DNA of 64,000 nt from an uncultured Altererythrobacter sp. (GTDB lineage: Bacteria > Pseudomonadota > Alphaproteobacteria > Sphingomonadales > Sphingomonadaceae): positions 310,001 through 374,000 of the forward strand of contig CAJXJY010000001.1 in the NCBI GenBank assembly GCA_913055875.1. Direction: 5' to 3'. How positions within the stretch are numbered: position 1 is the first letter of the stretch; every line of letters starts with the position of its first letter. The position numbers and the translations under genes were made by a program. Positions 44,690-53,713 of this stretch are shown here, one piece after another. A model generated the notes under the pieces. The model searched no databases. It was not told where the DNA came from and worked only from the letters and a program-made list of their open reading frames with translations.

Positions 44690-45220
44690 ATGCGTCGCGC
44701 CCTGTCCTTCCTCCTCGCCCTGTTCATGCTCTCCTGGTCCGCCTCCGCCGCGGCCGAGGTACGGATGAGCTTCCATTCGTTCAGCGGTTCGGTGTTTTTC
44801 GGACGTTACCCGCACGCCTTCGTCGTGCTCGAGGGTAGGCTCGATTCGAACGGGCGCAAGATCGACGAGAATTTCGGCTTCACGGCCGCCGAGGTATCGC
44901 GCGACGTGCTCAAGGGGCCGGTCAGGCAGAAAGTGTATGCCGAGCCCGACAAATATATCCGCTCGACCAATCGCCACTTCACCGTGACGCTGACCGATGA
45001 GGAATATTACCAGGTCAAGCGCGAGGTCGCCAAATGGCGCGATGCGCCGGGGCCGTATTATCACATCGACAAGCGCAACTGCATCCATTTCGTCGGTGCG
45101 ATGGCGCAGATCGCCGGGCTCCGGGTGGATTATCCCAAGAGCGTGGTGCGCAAGCCGAAGGAATGGCTCAACCACATCACTCGGCTCAACCCGCAGCTGG
45201 GGGCGAAACAGATCGATTAG
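44690..45220 (+). CDS. Secreted papain-like (NlpC/LRAT-type) protein
   Basis: A 176-residue protein with a signal peptide ending near residue 22 (SASAAAEV). Two conserved-looking sites suggest a permuted papain fold: [10 protein letters not shown] (His42) and [18 protein letters not shown] (Cys131), the order His-then-Cys seen in LRAT/NlpC-like and DUF4105-like hydrolases. Activity would be on an amide or ester in the periplasm, but this is inference by eye. ATG at 44690; it precedes dcd by 58 bases. Confidence 0.5.
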   Translation: MRRALSFLLALFMLSWSASAAAEVRMSFHSFSGSVFFGRYPHAFVVLEGRLDSNGRKIDENFGFTAAEVSRDVLKGPVRQKVYAEPDKYIRSTNRHFTVTLTDEEYYQVKREVAKWRDAPGPYYHIDKRNCIHFVGAMAQIAGLRVDYPKSVVRKPKEWLNHITRLNPQLGAKQID

Positions 45221-45278
45221 CGGGGGAAAGCGCCGCGCTGCGCTTGCCCCGCCCGCCCGGCTCGGGAATCACTCCCGC

Positions 45279-45833
45279 ATGGCGATTCTCTCCGACAAGT
45301 GGATCCGCACGCAGGCGACCGAACACGGCATGATCGAGCCGTTCGAAGAGGCGCAGCGGCGCGACGGCTGCATTTCCTACGGGCTCTCCAGCTTCGGCTA
45401 CGACGCGCGCGTCGCGCCCGAGTTCAAGATCTTCACCAACGTCGATTCGGCGGTGGTCGACCCCAAGGATTTCGCCGCCAACAGCTTCGTCGACCGCGAG
45501 ACCGACGTCTGCGTCATCCCGCCCAACAGCTTCGCGCTTGCGCGCACGGTCGAATATTTCCGCGTCCCCGACGATGTGCTGGTGATCTGCCTCGGCAAGA
45601 GCACCTATGCGCGCTGCGGAATCATCGTCAATGTCACCCCGCTCGAGCCGGGCTGGGAAGGGCATGTGACGCTGGAGTTTTCCAACACGACCCCGCTCCC
45701 GGCGAAGGTCTATGCCAACGAGGGTGCGTGCCAGTTCCTGTTCCTCGAGGGCAACGAACGGCCGGAAACGACCTATGCCGACCGCGCGGGCAAATATATG
45801 GGCCAGCGCGGGGTGACGCTGCCGCGGCTGTAA
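45279..45833 (+). CDS. dcd: dCTP deaminase
   Basis: A 184-residue enzyme that deaminates dCTP to dUTP, feeding thymidylate synthesis. Family pattern along the whole length: [54 protein letters not shown] (catalytic region, GKSTYAR and E), [13 protein letters not shown] and [12 protein letters not shown] at 45279. Convergent with an HxlR gene; a palindromic element fills the gap. Confidence 0.96.
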   Translation: MAILSDKWIRTQATEHGMIEPFEEAQRRDGCISYGLSSFGYDARVAPEFKIFTNVDSAVVDPKDFAANSFVDRETDVCVIPPNSFALARTVEYFRVPDDVLVICLGKSTYARCGIIVNVTPLEPGWEGHVTLEFSNTTPLPAKVYANEGACQFLFLEGNERPETTYADRAGKYMGQRGVTLPRL

Positions 45834-45834
45834 G

Positions 45835-46066
45835 TTTGTCGGCGGCGAGGAGACCTGTCGCGGCTTGGCAATCATCTGACCGCCGGGTGCGGCACCAGCC
45901 CACTCCCCCGCCCTTCCACCCTTAGGTTACTAAAGTCGGGGTGGAAGGGCGGGGGAGTGGGCTGGTGCCGCAAGGGCCAGACGGAGGTCTGGCCCGCACG
46001 CAACAAAGACTCGGGATGGAACAGCCAAGGGAAGCACGGACGTGCTTCCCGCACGCAACAAGGACT
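45835..46066. repeat. Palindromic element copy 10 plus half copy
   Basis: A complete forward copy (45835-46012), with a diverged left end (TTTGTCGGCGGCGAGG), a stem of the CCCGCCCTTCC/GGAAGGGCGGG type as in copy 8, loop TTAGGTTACTAAAGTCG, and small hairpin GGCCAGACGGAGGTCTGGCC. Half of another forward copy follows (46013-46066): GGGATGGAACAGC, hairpin GAAGCACGGACGTGCTTC, ACAAGGACTC. The last bases form the stop codon of the HxlR gene. Confidence 0.88.
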
Positions 46067-46774
46067 CTACTCGGGCAGCGGCATCGCGGCCGGGTTGATC
46101 CCTTCCTTCTGCGCCCTCGCGACGGGCGAAAGCGGAAACCATCGCGAAGCGGTATCGGCGATCAGCGGCTCGCCCGCCAGCGTGAGGTCGCCGGTCTCGA
46201 CCGCCTCTCCGACCGATCGGTCGCCCATCCACAAGTCGAGCAGCGTTTCGAGCCCGGCATGCATGTAGAGGTCGACCTCCTTGCCCGGATCGACATTGCA
46301 CAGATCGACTTCGCGGCGCGACGCGACGATCCACCAGCGGTCGTGCGCCTCGATATCGGTCAGCGTGATCGCGAACACCGTTTCTCCGTCGGGCAGCTCG
46401 GCCACGTCGAGCGTCTTGTGCAGGTCCCACATCGCGCTCCCGACATCGACTTGGCCGATCCGCGTGTTGCGCTCGGCCCATTTGATCCCCCACACCGCCA
46501 GCATGGCGACGATCGGCTCGCACTCGCGGCCCGACGGGGTGAGGCGGTAACGCGCCTGCTGGCCCGCACCGCCGCGCCTGATGACGAGGCCGTCGTCGCA
46601 CATCTTCTTCAGCCGGGCACTCAGTACCGACGGCGAAATGCGCGGGATCGCCGCGGTGAATTCGGAATAGCGCGTCGCCCCGAGCATCATGGCGCGGACG
46701 ATCAGCAGGGTCCATTTGTCGCCGAGCAGGTCGGCCGCCTTGACGGCAGGGCAGTGGCTGGCGGTCTCGGTCAT
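46067..46774 (-). CDS. HxlR family transcriptional regulator with C-terminal sensor domain
   Basis: A 235-residue regulator: winged helix ADLLGDKWTLLIVRAMMLGA, FTAAIPRISPSVLSARLKKM and YRLTPSGRECEPI in the first half; the second half (VGSAMWDLHKTLDVAELPDG onward) resembles an SCP2-like lipid-binding domain found in some HxlR/PadR proteins. Signal unknown. ATG at 46774 (MTETASHCPAV). It diverges from the UrcA gene; a dyad (46836-46850) lies between them. Confidence 0.85.
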   Translation of the reverse strand: MTETASHCPAVKAADLLGDKWTLLIVRAMMLGATRYSEFTAAIPRISPSVLSARLKKMCDDGLVIRRGGAGQQARYRLTPSGRECEPIVAMLAVWGIKWAERNTRIGQVDVGSAMWDLHKTLDVAELPDGETVFAITLTDIEAHDRWWIVASRREVDLCNVDPGKEVDLYMHAGLETLLDLWMGDRSVGEAVETGDLTLAGEPLIADTASRWFPLSPVARAQKEGINPAAMPLPE

Positions 46775-46835
46775 CGCGCATCTCCCGCTTGCGCACCGGT
46801 CATACCATAGCCGGGCCCCTGGCCAAAGGCGGACA

Positions 46836-46850
46836 CTACGGATTTCGTAG
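46836..46850. promoter_or_regulatory. Possible HxlR operator
   Basis: Inverted repeat CTACG-GATTT-CGTAG, about 60 bases before the HxlR start and 120 before the UrcA gene. A related half-site GCGTAG occurs at about 46865. Confidence 0.4.
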
Positions 46851-46971
46851 CGCATCTCTCCCGATCGCGTAGCGGTGCGCTTCGGCTGGCGAACTATCGT
46901 GCGAACCCGCCGCGGACCAACGTCTCCCCATCGCCGCACGAGCGGTGATCGACATCACAAGGAGACTTGCA

Positions 46972-47271
46972 ATGACCAACAGCCCGTTGACCAAATTCGC
47001 CTGCATCCTCGCCGCGTTCGGCGCGACCGTGCTTTCGTTTTCCGAAGTGGCGCGTGCCGACACCGTCGAATTCGCCTATTCGCAGCGCGAGCTTGCGACC
47101 GCGCAGGGCGTCGCCAGGCTGGACCGGCGTATCAAGCGCTTCGCCTACCACGCCTGCCGTTTCGAATCGCGGCTCCTGACGCACGCGCAGCGCAGCGACT
47201 GCCGCGCCGACATCGAACGCCAGCTGCGCGGGCAGATCTTCACGCCCGGAACCGGCAAGCCTGCCCGCTGA
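46972..47271 (+). CDS. UrcA family protein
   Basis: A 99-residue exported protein: signal peptide to about residue 29 (VARADTVEF), then the UrcA pattern VEFAYSQRELATAQGVARLD, two cysteines (HACRF, SDCRADI) that may form a disulfide, and a helical end. UrcA proteins are small periplasmic proteins of alpha- and gammaproteobacteria with no known role. AAGGAG precedes the ATG. A strong hairpin terminator follows. Confidence 0.82.
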   Translation: MTNSPLTKFACILAAFGATVLSFSEVARADTVEFAYSQRELATAQGVARLDRRIKRFAYHACRFESRLLTHAQRSDCRADIERQLRGQIFTPGTGKPAR

Positions 47272-47294
47272 CCGTCATGCGGACCACGCGATCG

Positions 47295-47327
47295 GGAGCC
47301 CCGCCGGACCCCCACCGGCGGGGCTCC
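47295..47327 (+). terminator. Strong hairpin terminator after the UrcA gene
   Basis: Perfect 13-base stem, GGAGCCCCGCCGG with CCGGCGGGGCTCC, around a seven-base loop. The T-tract is weak (TTG). Confidence 0.7.
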
Positions 47328-47421
47328 TTGCATCGGGAGCGCGTCGGCGCGCCCCCTGATCCGTAGCGGCTTTGACTTAGCGACCGCCCGCGCGCATTCA
47401 GACGCGCGAAGGAGAGCGGGC

Positions 47422-48627
47422 ATGAGCAAGGCCGATCGGGAATTCGATATCGTCGTCTATGGCGCCACCGGCTATACGGGGCGGCTGGTCGCGGAGCATT
47501 TCGTGCGCGAATATGGCGGCAAGCCCGCCGAATCTTCCGATGCCCCGAAATGGGCGATGGCCGGGCGCAACCGGTCGAAGCTCGAGGATGTCCGCACGCT
47601 CATCGGTGCGCCGGAAGACACGCCGCTGATCGTCGCCGATGCGGACGATCCGGACAGCCTCAATGCGATGTGCGAGAGCACCAGGGTCGTGCTGACCACG
47701 GTCGGCCCCTACCAGCTTTACGGCGATACGCTGGTCGAGGCCTGCGCGCGCGTCGGCACCGACTATGCCGACCTGTGCGGCGAACCCGCCTGGATGCGCG
47801 AGCAGATCGACCGGCATCACGATCTCGCCACCGCCAGCGGTGCGCGGATCTGCTTTTCGAGCGGATTCGATTCGATCCCGTTCGATCTCGGCGTGCTGAT
47901 GCTGCAGCAGCATGCGCGCGAGACATACGGCAGGCCCGCACCGCGCGTGCGCGGGCGGGTACGCGCGATGCAGGGGACGTTCTCGGGCGGCACCGCGGCG
48001 AGCCTGACCGCGACGATGAAGGCGGCGGCGAAGAATCCGTCGATCATCAGGATCCTGTCCAGCCCGTTCGGCCTGACGCCGGGGTTCGAGGGTCCCGACC
48101 AGCCCTCGGGCATGGTGCCGCGCTACGAGGACGATCTCGGCAAATGGGCCGCGCCGTTCATCATGGCGGCGATCAACACCAAGAACGTCCACCGCACCAA
48201 TTTCCTGCGCGGCCATCCCTACGGCGAGGATTTCCGCTACGACGAGATGGTGCTCACCAGCCCCGGCGAAGCGGGCAAGGCGGCGGCGAACGCTATGGCC
48301 GAAATGCTCAAGAACCCGTTCGGGGCCAAACCGCCCAGGCCGGGCGAGGGGCCGACGGAGGAAGAACGCGAAAACGGCCATTACGACGTGCTGTTCGTCG
48401 GCGAGATGTCGCCCGGCGAAAAAGCCGGCGAGACGATCCGCTACGGGGTGAAGGGCAAATACGATCCCGGCTACGGTTCCACCAGCCGCATGCTCGCCGA
48501 GACCGGCATGGCGCTGCTCGAATGCGACGCCGACGGCGGGATCGGCACGCCCGGTTCGTTCCTCGGCGAGGCACTGGTCGAGCGCCTGCGCGAGCATGCC
48601 GAGCTGAGTTTCGAAGTCGAGAGCTGA
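47422..48627 (+). CDS. Saccharopine-dehydrogenase-like reductase (trans-acting enoyl reductase family)
   Basis: A 401-residue NAD(P)-dependent protein. The Rossmann start FDIVVYGATGYTGRLVAEHF is followed by WAMAGRNRSKLEDV, VVLTTVGPYQLYGDTLVEAC and YADLCGEPAWMREQID; FSSGFDSIPFDLGVLML continues the family pattern. Relatives include mycobacterial trans-acting enoyl reductases of phthiocerol lipid synthesis and human SCCPDH. The substrate here is unknown, probably a lipid. ATG 47422 after GGAGAG. Confidence 0.88.
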   Translation: MSKADREFDIVVYGATGYTGRLVAEHFVREYGGKPAESSDAPKWAMAGRNRSKLEDVRTLIGAPEDTPLIVADADDPDSLNAMCESTRVVLTTVGPYQLYGDTLVEACARVGTDYADLCGEPAWMREQIDRHHDLATASGARICFSSGFDSIPFDLGVLMLQQHARETYGRPAPRVRGRVRAMQGTFSGGTAASLTATMKAAAKNPSIIRILSSPFGLTPGFEGPDQPSGMVPRYEDDLGKWAAPFIMAAINTKNVHRTNFLRGHPYGEDFRYDEMVLTSPGEAGKAAANAMAEMLKNPFGAKPPRPGEGPTEEERENGHYDVLFVGEMSPGEKAGETIRYGVKGKYDPGYGSTSRMLAETGMALLECDADGGIGTPGSFLGEALVERLREHAELSFEVES

Positions 48628-48630
48628 GTC

Positions 48631-49236
48631 TCAGTCTTCGGCGCAGGGAATCCGTGTCGCCTCGAGCCTGATCGTCGGCACCCATTCGCCCTCATCGCCG
48701 GGCTTCAGGGTGATGCGCGCCCAGCTGTCGGGCCCGGTGCGTTCGAAGGTGGCGCGGAAATCGGGCCGCTCGGGATAGACCTGCCACATGGTCAGCACGC
48801 CGTCGATTTCCTTCGCGCGCAGGTCCTGCACCTGGTGGTTGCCGGTGTAGACCCACATCATGTCCCATTCGCCCGCCTCGGCATCCCACATGCGCACGTT
48901 GACGCCGCGCACCGAATCGGGGTCGAGGCCGGGATCCTTGTCGAACCACTCGTCCTCGATCGCCATCCCGCCCAGGATCCAGCGGCCGTTCCACCGCGCC
49001 GGCCCGTAGGCGGAGGCGGGCACTGCCTGCCACCCCTCGCCGGTCCAGCGCGATACGCCGATGGCGTAGTCGCCGATCAGGAAATCGAACTGGCGGATTT
49101 CCTGCGGTGCATCGGGATGCGGCGCGCCGTAGTCGCAGACGGGCGGCGCGATGCGCGGCTCTTCGGATTCCTGCCCCGACGCCGCGGCCGGGCCGGCCAG
49201 CAGCGCTGCAAGTACGATCGCTCGCGTGAAAATCAT
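48631..49236 (-). CDS. Secreted DUF1579-like protein
   Basis: A 201-residue exported protein: signal peptide to about residue 20 (AGPAAASGQ), then a lipocalin-like beta pattern resembling DUF1579: FDFLIGDYAIGVSRW, RWNGRWILGGMAIEDEWF, NVRMWDAEAGEWDMMWVYTG and RATFERTGPDSWARI. Possibly binds a small ligand. The ATG at 49236 is used; the open frame upstream has no signal sequence and overlaps the divergent DoxX region. Its stop is three bases from the stop of the convergent reductase. Confidence 0.62.
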   Translation of the reverse strand: MIFTRAIVLAALLAGPAAASGQESEEPRIAPPVCDYGAPHPDAPQEIRQFDFLIGDYAIGVSRWTGEGWQAVPASAYGPARWNGRWILGGMAIEDEWFDKDPGLDPDSVRGVNVRMWDAEAGEWDMMWVYTGNHQVQDLRAKEIDGVLTMWQVYPERPDFRATFERTGPDSWARITLKPGDEGEWVPTIRLEATRIPCAED

Positions 49237-49373
49237 GCCGCTTCCCCCTCCCGTCGGACATCGGCAAGCGACGATGCGGTTTGCCCGGTCCGGCACAAGA
49301 CTCTTTCGACCGATGGCCTTTTTGCGCCGACTTGCGTTACTATGACCGGGAAACAGGGAAGAGGAGACCCGCC

Positions 49374-49832
49374 ATGTCCATGATTGCCGCATCCGTCGGC
49401 CGCATCCTTCTTGCGGTCATCTTCATTCTTGCCGGGATCGGGAAGATCGCCGATCCCGCGGGGACGGCGCAATATATCGAGAACACCACCACTCTGCCGG
49501 GCAGTCTGGCGCTGCCGACCGGGATATTCGAGCTGGTGTGCGGATTGTTGCTCGCGGTCGGTTTCCTGACGCGGATCGTTTCGATCCTGCTGGCGGGCTT
49601 CTGCCTGCTGACGATCTTCTTCTTCCACAACCAGTTCGGCGACCAGACGCAGATGACGATGGCGCTCAAGAACCTCGCCATTGCGGGCGGTCTGCTGGTG
49701 GTGTTCGCCTACGGCCAGATGCGCGGCAGCTTCGACCATATGCGCGCCAAGTCGAAAACGCAGAAGGCCGAACTCAAGGCCGCCCGCGCCGAGGGCAAGG
49801 CCGAGGGATTGGCGAAGGCGAAGACGGATTGA
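49374..49832 (+). CDS. DoxX family membrane protein
   Basis: A 152-residue protein with four helices (about 5-22, 45-65, 70-88 and 100-118) and the DoxX pattern: GRILLAVIFILAGIGKIADP, FELVCGLLLAVGFLTRIV and AIAGGLLVVFAYG. The C-terminus is a charged Lys/Ala-rich helix. DoxX-like proteins take part in redox balance or membrane quinone reactions; the role here is unknown. ATG 49374 after GAGGAG. Confidence 0.88.
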   Translation: MSMIAASVGRILLAVIFILAGIGKIADPAGTAQYIENTTTLPGSLALPTGIFELVCGLLLAVGFLTRIVSILLAGFCLLTIFFFHNQFGDQTQMTMALKNLAIAGGLLVVFAYGQMRGSFDHMRAKSKTQKAELKAARAEGKAEGLAKAKTD

Positions 49833-49840
49833 GGAGGTTT

Positions 49841-49860
49841 GCTCTCGGACGGCCGAGAGC
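49841..49860. terminator. Hairpin after the DoxX gene
   Basis: Perfect eight-base stem GCTCTCGG-ACGG-CCGAGAGC nine bases after the DoxX stop, with only a weak T-run (GGATTCTT) beyond. Possibly a terminator. Confidence 0.45.
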
Positions 49861-49865
49861 GGCTG

Positions 49866-50118
49866 GATTCTTCGTTGCGTGCGGGCCAGACCTCCGTCCG
49901 ATCCTTGCGGCACCGGCCCACGCCCCCACCCGGCCACCCCGACCATAGTATCCTATGGGTGGCCGGGTGGGGGAGCGGGCCGGTGCCGCTTCTGGCGGTC
50001 CGATGCTCGCCACCAAGCGACAGGTCACGTCACCGCCAGCAAAACAAGCACCCGGGGAGAGCGGGTTGGTGCCGGACGTTCATGACCGCAGGCCGGCCCG
50101 CACCCGACGAACACTCAC
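49866..50118. repeat. Palindromic element copy 11 plus half copy
   Basis: A complete reverse copy (49866-50047): CTTCGTTGCGTGCGGGCCAG, core with loop ACCATAGTATCCTAT, and a right flank TTCTGGCGGTCCGAT to CACCGCCAGCAAAACAAG shared with the inner element of copy 6. It is followed by a decayed half copy (50048-50118), CACCCGGGGAGAGCGGGTTG to CACCCGACGAACACTC. Between convergent genes. Confidence 0.85.
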
Positions 50119-50121
50119 CCC

Positions 50122-52320
50122 CTAGAAACTCGCCCGCACGCTGGCCTTGAAGTTGCGGCCCGCCAGCGGGACGAAGTCCTTGGTGAAGCTGGCATGGCGG
50201 CGCCCGGTGACGTCGAAGATGTTCTCCGCCGACAGCACCACGCGCACTGTGTTCTCGCCGCGGACCGGCTTCCATGCGAGCGAGGCGTTGACGAAGGTGA
50301 AGCCCTCGGTCGAGGTCTCGAACGGCGCGACGTCGTCCTGGTCGTCGAACCACTGCACTTCGACCCGGCCGTCGAAAGCCGGGGTCTGCGCCTCGAGCGC
50401 ACCGAGCAGGCTCAGCGGCGGGATGCGCGGCAGCGGAGTGCCGTCGTCGAGCTCGGCCTTGATGTAGTCGCCGCGCAGGTCGGCCAACAGCGTGAACGGA
50501 TCGCTCTCGATAAGCGGCACGGTCACCTCGCCCTCGATCCCGAAATAGTCGGCATCGGCCTGCAGGTATTGGAACACCGGCAGGTCGGCTTCCTCGGCGC
50601 CGGTCTCGACGAGGTAGATGTAGTCGTCGAACCAGTTCTGATAGACCGCGAAGGAGAAGCTCGCCGGGCCGATCTCGCCGCGCGCGAAGGCCTCGACGCC
50701 CCACGCGCTCTCGCTGCTCAGCGTCGGGTCGCCGATTTCGAATGCCTGAGTGGCGATATGCGGACCGTTGGCGAACAGTTCCTCGGCGCTCGGCGCGCGT
50801 TCGGCGCGCGAACCGGTGATGCCGAAGCGGACACCGCCCTGTTCCTCGGTCTGGTAGACCAGCGACAGCGCGCCCGAAAAAGCGTCGAAATTGCGTTCGA
50901 CCCCGACCTGCTGCGATTCGACATCGGTCGTCTCGTAGCGCGCGGCGCCCTCGATCTGGATCGGTCCGGCATCCACTTCCTGCAGCGCGAACACGGCGAA
51001 CTGGTCGGTCCGGTTCGGCGGCACGAACGCCTCCTCGCCGACCGCTTCGAAATCGCGGTAGAAATACTGCACGCCGAGCGCACCGCGGAGGTTGCCGCGC
51101 GGGTTCTGCAGCAATTCGGCGCGCGCCTCGATGCCTTCGACGTCGAACACGGTGCCGACCTCGTCGCCCTCGAATTCGGTATGCGTGTAATTGCTGTAGC
51201 CGACGCGGGTCTTGAGATCGGAGAAGAAGCCATCGCCGAGATCGAGGCTGCCGCGCAGGTCGGCGCGGAACTGGCGCATGTCGATCGAGACCTGTTCCTC
51301 GCCGTGCTCTTCCTCCTCGTGATCCTCGTCCTCGTCGTGGTCCTCGTCTTCCTCCTCGCCGTGGTGATGGCCCGCGCCGGGGCGGCCGGGCACGCCGTAA
51401 CGCGTGTCGTACCAGCCGACCGCGAAGCCGAGATTGCTGTCGCCCTCGAACACGCTCAGGCCGGCATTGGCGGTCCAGGTTTCGGTAAAGCTGTTGGGCA
51501 GTACGCCCCGCTGGTCGGCCGCCTCGCGCAGCTCTTCGGCTTCCTCCAGCTCGCCCTCTTGCTCTTCCTCGTCGGCCTCTTCGAGAATCTCGGCGCGCAA
51601 TTGCGGCGAGACCGAGAAGCCGGCGATCTCGCGATCGTCGGTGTGGCGGTAGGAACCGTCGGCGTGGAACACCACCGAATCGCCCACCGGCAGATCGACC
51701 GAGGCGCCGCCGCTGTAGAGATTATGCGCGGTATCGCCCTCGATCAGTGCGTCGAAATGGAACGGTTCGTTGACCCGGCGCAGCGGAATGCGCTTGTCGA
51801 TCACGTTGACCGCGCCGCCGATCGCCTGGCTGCCGTAGAGCAGCACCGCAGGCCCGCGCAGCACCTCGACCCGCTCGGCGGTGAGCGGATCGATGGTGAC
51901 CGCGTGGTCGGCCGAAGTGTTGGAGGCATCGATCGTGCCGATCCCGTCGATCAGCACCTTGACGCGCTCGCCGGAGAAGCCGCGCAGCACCGGGCGCGAG
52001 GCCCCGGGTGAGAAGCTCGTCGCGGACACACCCGCCTGCTTGACCAGCACTTCGCCGATCTGACCGTCCATGTTGCGCTGCAATTCGGCGCCTTCGAGCA
52101 CCGAGACGCCCGCAAGGACGTCGAGTTCGTTCAGCGATTGCGCCGAAACGACGATCTCGCCAGCGGGATTGACGCGCCGATCGTGCAGGTCGTCTTCAGC
52201 CGGACTGGAGTCGGCGGGCGGCTCGGAATCCTGCGCTGCGACGGGCGCGGCGGAAAGCGCGATCGCGAGGGAGGCGATCGAAAGCGAAGCGGCAAACGCC
52301 GTTTTTGTACGATACAACAT
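50122..52320 (-). CDS. TonB-dependent receptor, ZnuD-like
   Basis: A 732-residue outer-membrane receptor. Signal peptide to about residue 29 (APVAAQD), plug domain with EIVVSAQSLNELDVLAGVSV, GASRPVLRGFSGERVKVLID and VLRGPAVLLYGSQAIGGAVN, then a 22-strand barrel ending in a terminal Phe (KASVRASF). An extracellular loop at about residues 318-342 is almost entirely His, Asp and Glu (starting GAGHHHGEEE), the mark of ZnuD-type zinc receptors. It should import zinc with TonB. ATG at 52320; a long upstream frame is not used. A possible Zur site lies just upstream. Confidence 0.9.
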   Translation of the reverse strand: MLYRTKTAFAASLSIASLAIALSAAPVAAQDSEPPADSSPAEDDLHDRRVNPAGEIVVSAQSLNELDVLAGVSVLEGAELQRNMDGQIGEVLVKQAGVSATSFSPGASRPVLRGFSGERVKVLIDGIGTIDASNTSADHAVTIDPLTAERVEVLRGPAVLLYGSQAIGGAVNVIDKRIPLRRVNEPFHFDALIEGDTAHNLYSGGASVDLPVGDSVVFHADGSYRHTDDREIAGFSVSPQLRAEILEEADEEEQEGELEEAEELREAADQRGVLPNSFTETWTANAGLSVFEGDSNLGFAVGWYDTRYGVPGRPGAGHHHGEEEDEDHDEDEDHEEEEHGEEQVSIDMRQFRADLRGSLDLGDGFFSDLKTRVGYSNYTHTEFEGDEVGTVFDVEGIEARAELLQNPRGNLRGALGVQYFYRDFEAVGEEAFVPPNRTDQFAVFALQEVDAGPIQIEGAARYETTDVESQQVGVERNFDAFSGALSLVYQTEEQGGVRFGITGSRAERAPSAEELFANGPHIATQAFEIGDPTLSSESAWGVEAFARGEIGPASFSFAVYQNWFDDYIYLVETGAEEADLPVFQYLQADADYFGIEGEVTVPLIESDPFTLLADLRGDYIKAELDDGTPLPRIPPLSLLGALEAQTPAFDGRVEVQWFDDQDDVAPFETSTEGFTFVNASLAWKPVRGENTVRVVLSAENIFDVTGRRHASFTKDFVPLAGRNFKASVRASF

Positions 52321-52344
52321 AACCGGCGCGCATAGCGACGGTTC

Positions 52345-52368
52345 CCGTACATGATATAGCATATCGAC
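52345..52368. promoter_or_regulatory. Possible Zur-type dyad upstream of the ZnuD-like gene
   Basis: ATGATATAGCAT is an AT-rich imperfect palindrome (one mismatched pair) flanked by GTAC and ATCGAC, 25-48 bases before the receptor start. Zur and Fur boxes are AT-rich dyads; a match to a defined alphaproteobacterial consensus was not checked. Confidence 0.3.
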
Positions 52369-52500
52369 GAATTGCGTGGGAGGCGCGACGAATTGCGCGA
52401 AGCCGCCGTGTTTGGTCGCATATCCATTCGGAAGTGACGGGTGCATGCGCACGCACCGGGTCGCCGGTGCAATCGGCGAAGCAACGCAATTTCCGGAAAA

Positions 52501-52575
52501 TGGAGCGGGCGAGGCGATTCGAACGCCCGACCCCAACCTTGGCAAGGTTGTGCTCTACCCCTGAGCTACGCCCGC
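52501..52575 (-). tRNA. tRNA-Gly (GCC)
   Basis: On the minus strand GCGGGCG (acceptor) at 52575-52569, TAGCTCAGGGGTAGAGCA (D arm), anticodon stem-loop CAACCTTGCCAAGGTTG with anticodon GCC, T arm GGGCGTTCGAATCGCC, and acceptor CGCCCGC, discriminator T and encoded CCA. All stems pair. It stands alone between the ZnuD-like receptor and the CnoX gene. Confidence 0.97.
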
Positions 52576-52756
52576 TCACTGGCGCTCCCGAGAGGCGGGC
52601 CCGAAACGGACCGTCCTCGGTGGGGAGGCGGGCGATTAGCAGTGCCGCCATGGGGTCGCAAGAGGAAAATGGGCGCGCCGGTTTGCCCTTCACAAAGCCG
52701 CAGGAAAGCCCACATTGGGCCCCAATCCGAATCCCCGGCAGAAACAGGAGCGCGCC

Positions 52757-53689
52757 TTGGCCAGCATGGGTCTCAACCTCGACGAGCAGAAAGCGGTCGA
52801 CAAGTTCCGGCAGGATGTCGTCGAACCGTCGATGACCAGGCTGGTGATCCTCGACTTCTGGGCCGAGTGGTGCGGCCCGTGCAAGGCGCTGGCGCCGATG
52901 CTCGAGAAGGTCGCCGCCGAATATGCCGACAAGGGCGTGGTGCTGAAGAAGATCGATGTCGACGAGGAGAAGTTCATCGCGAGCCAGTTCCAGGTCCAGT
53001 CGATCCCGACCGTCTACGCCATGTTCCAGGGGCAGCCGGTCGCCGACCTGACCCAGGCGCGCAGCGAATCGCAGTTCAGGCAGGTGCTCGACCAGCTGCT
53101 CGAAAAGCTCCCCGTCCAGGCCGGCGCCGCGGGCGAAGGCGCGCAGCAACAGCAGCAGGACGTGTCGCAATTCGTCGAGATGGCCGATCAGGTCCTCTCC
53201 GACGGCGATGCCGAGCGTGCAGCCGGCATCTATGCGCAGGTGGTCGATATGGCGCCCGACAACGGCGCGGCGCATGCCGGGCTGGTGCGCGCGCTGGTCG
53301 CGCTGGGCAAGGTCGAGGAAGCCGGGCAGATCCTCGCCGCCGCCGAGGCCAATCCGGCGCTCACCGACGATCCGCAGCTCGAACTCGCCAAGAGCGCACT
53401 GGAGCTGGCGGGCAACCAGGTCGACGAGGGCGAGCTGGCCGAGCTGCGCGGCAAGCACGAGAGCGATCCGGCCGACATGGACGCCGGGCTTGCCTATGCC
53501 GAGGCCGCCTATGCCGCCGGTCGGCGCGACGAAGCCGCCGATACGCTGCTCTCCATGATCGAGCGCGACCGCGAGTGGAGCGACGGCGCAGCCAAAGCCA
53601 AGCTGTTGCAGATCTTCGAAGCGGTCGGGCTGGAAGACGAATGGGTCGTCGCCACGCGGCGGCGGCTGTCGCGAATCCTGTTCGGCTGA
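52757..53689 (+). CDS. CnoX-type thioredoxin-TPR chaperedoxin
   Basis: A 310-residue protein: thioredoxin domain with the active site FWAEWCGPCKALAP (Cys39 and Cys42) and cis-Pro in QSIPTVYAMF, followed by a Gln-rich linker and a TPR region (DAERAAGIYAQVVDMAPDNG and later). This is the YbbN/CnoX architecture, a stress-activated holdase that hands clients to GroEL or DnaK. The intact CGPC suggests redox activity, unlike E. coli CnoX. A TTG at 52757 with AGGAG six bases upstream is the likely start; the ATG at 52766 is an alternative. Confidence 0.9.
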   Translation: MASMGLNLDEQKAVDKFRQDVVEPSMTRLVILDFWAEWCGPCKALAPMLEKVAAEYADKGVVLKKIDVDEEKFIASQFQVQSIPTVYAMFQGQPVADLTQARSESQFRQVLDQLLEKLPVQAGAAGEGAQQQQQDVSQFVEMADQVLSDGDAERAAGIYAQVVDMAPDNGAAHAGLVRALVALGKVEEAGQILAAAEANPALTDDPQLELAKSALELAGNQVDEGELAELRGKHESDPADMDAGLAYAEAAYAAGRRDEAADTLLSMIERDREWSDGAAKAKLLQIFEAVGLEDEWVVATRRRLSRILFG

Positions 53690-53713
53690 ATCCTTGCCCC
53701 ATTCCCCCACCTC

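Noticed and set aside
50194-52011. A 605-codon plus-strand frame opposite the ZnuD-like receptor
   Set aside because: Shadow frame of a clear TonB receptor; no recognisable motif.
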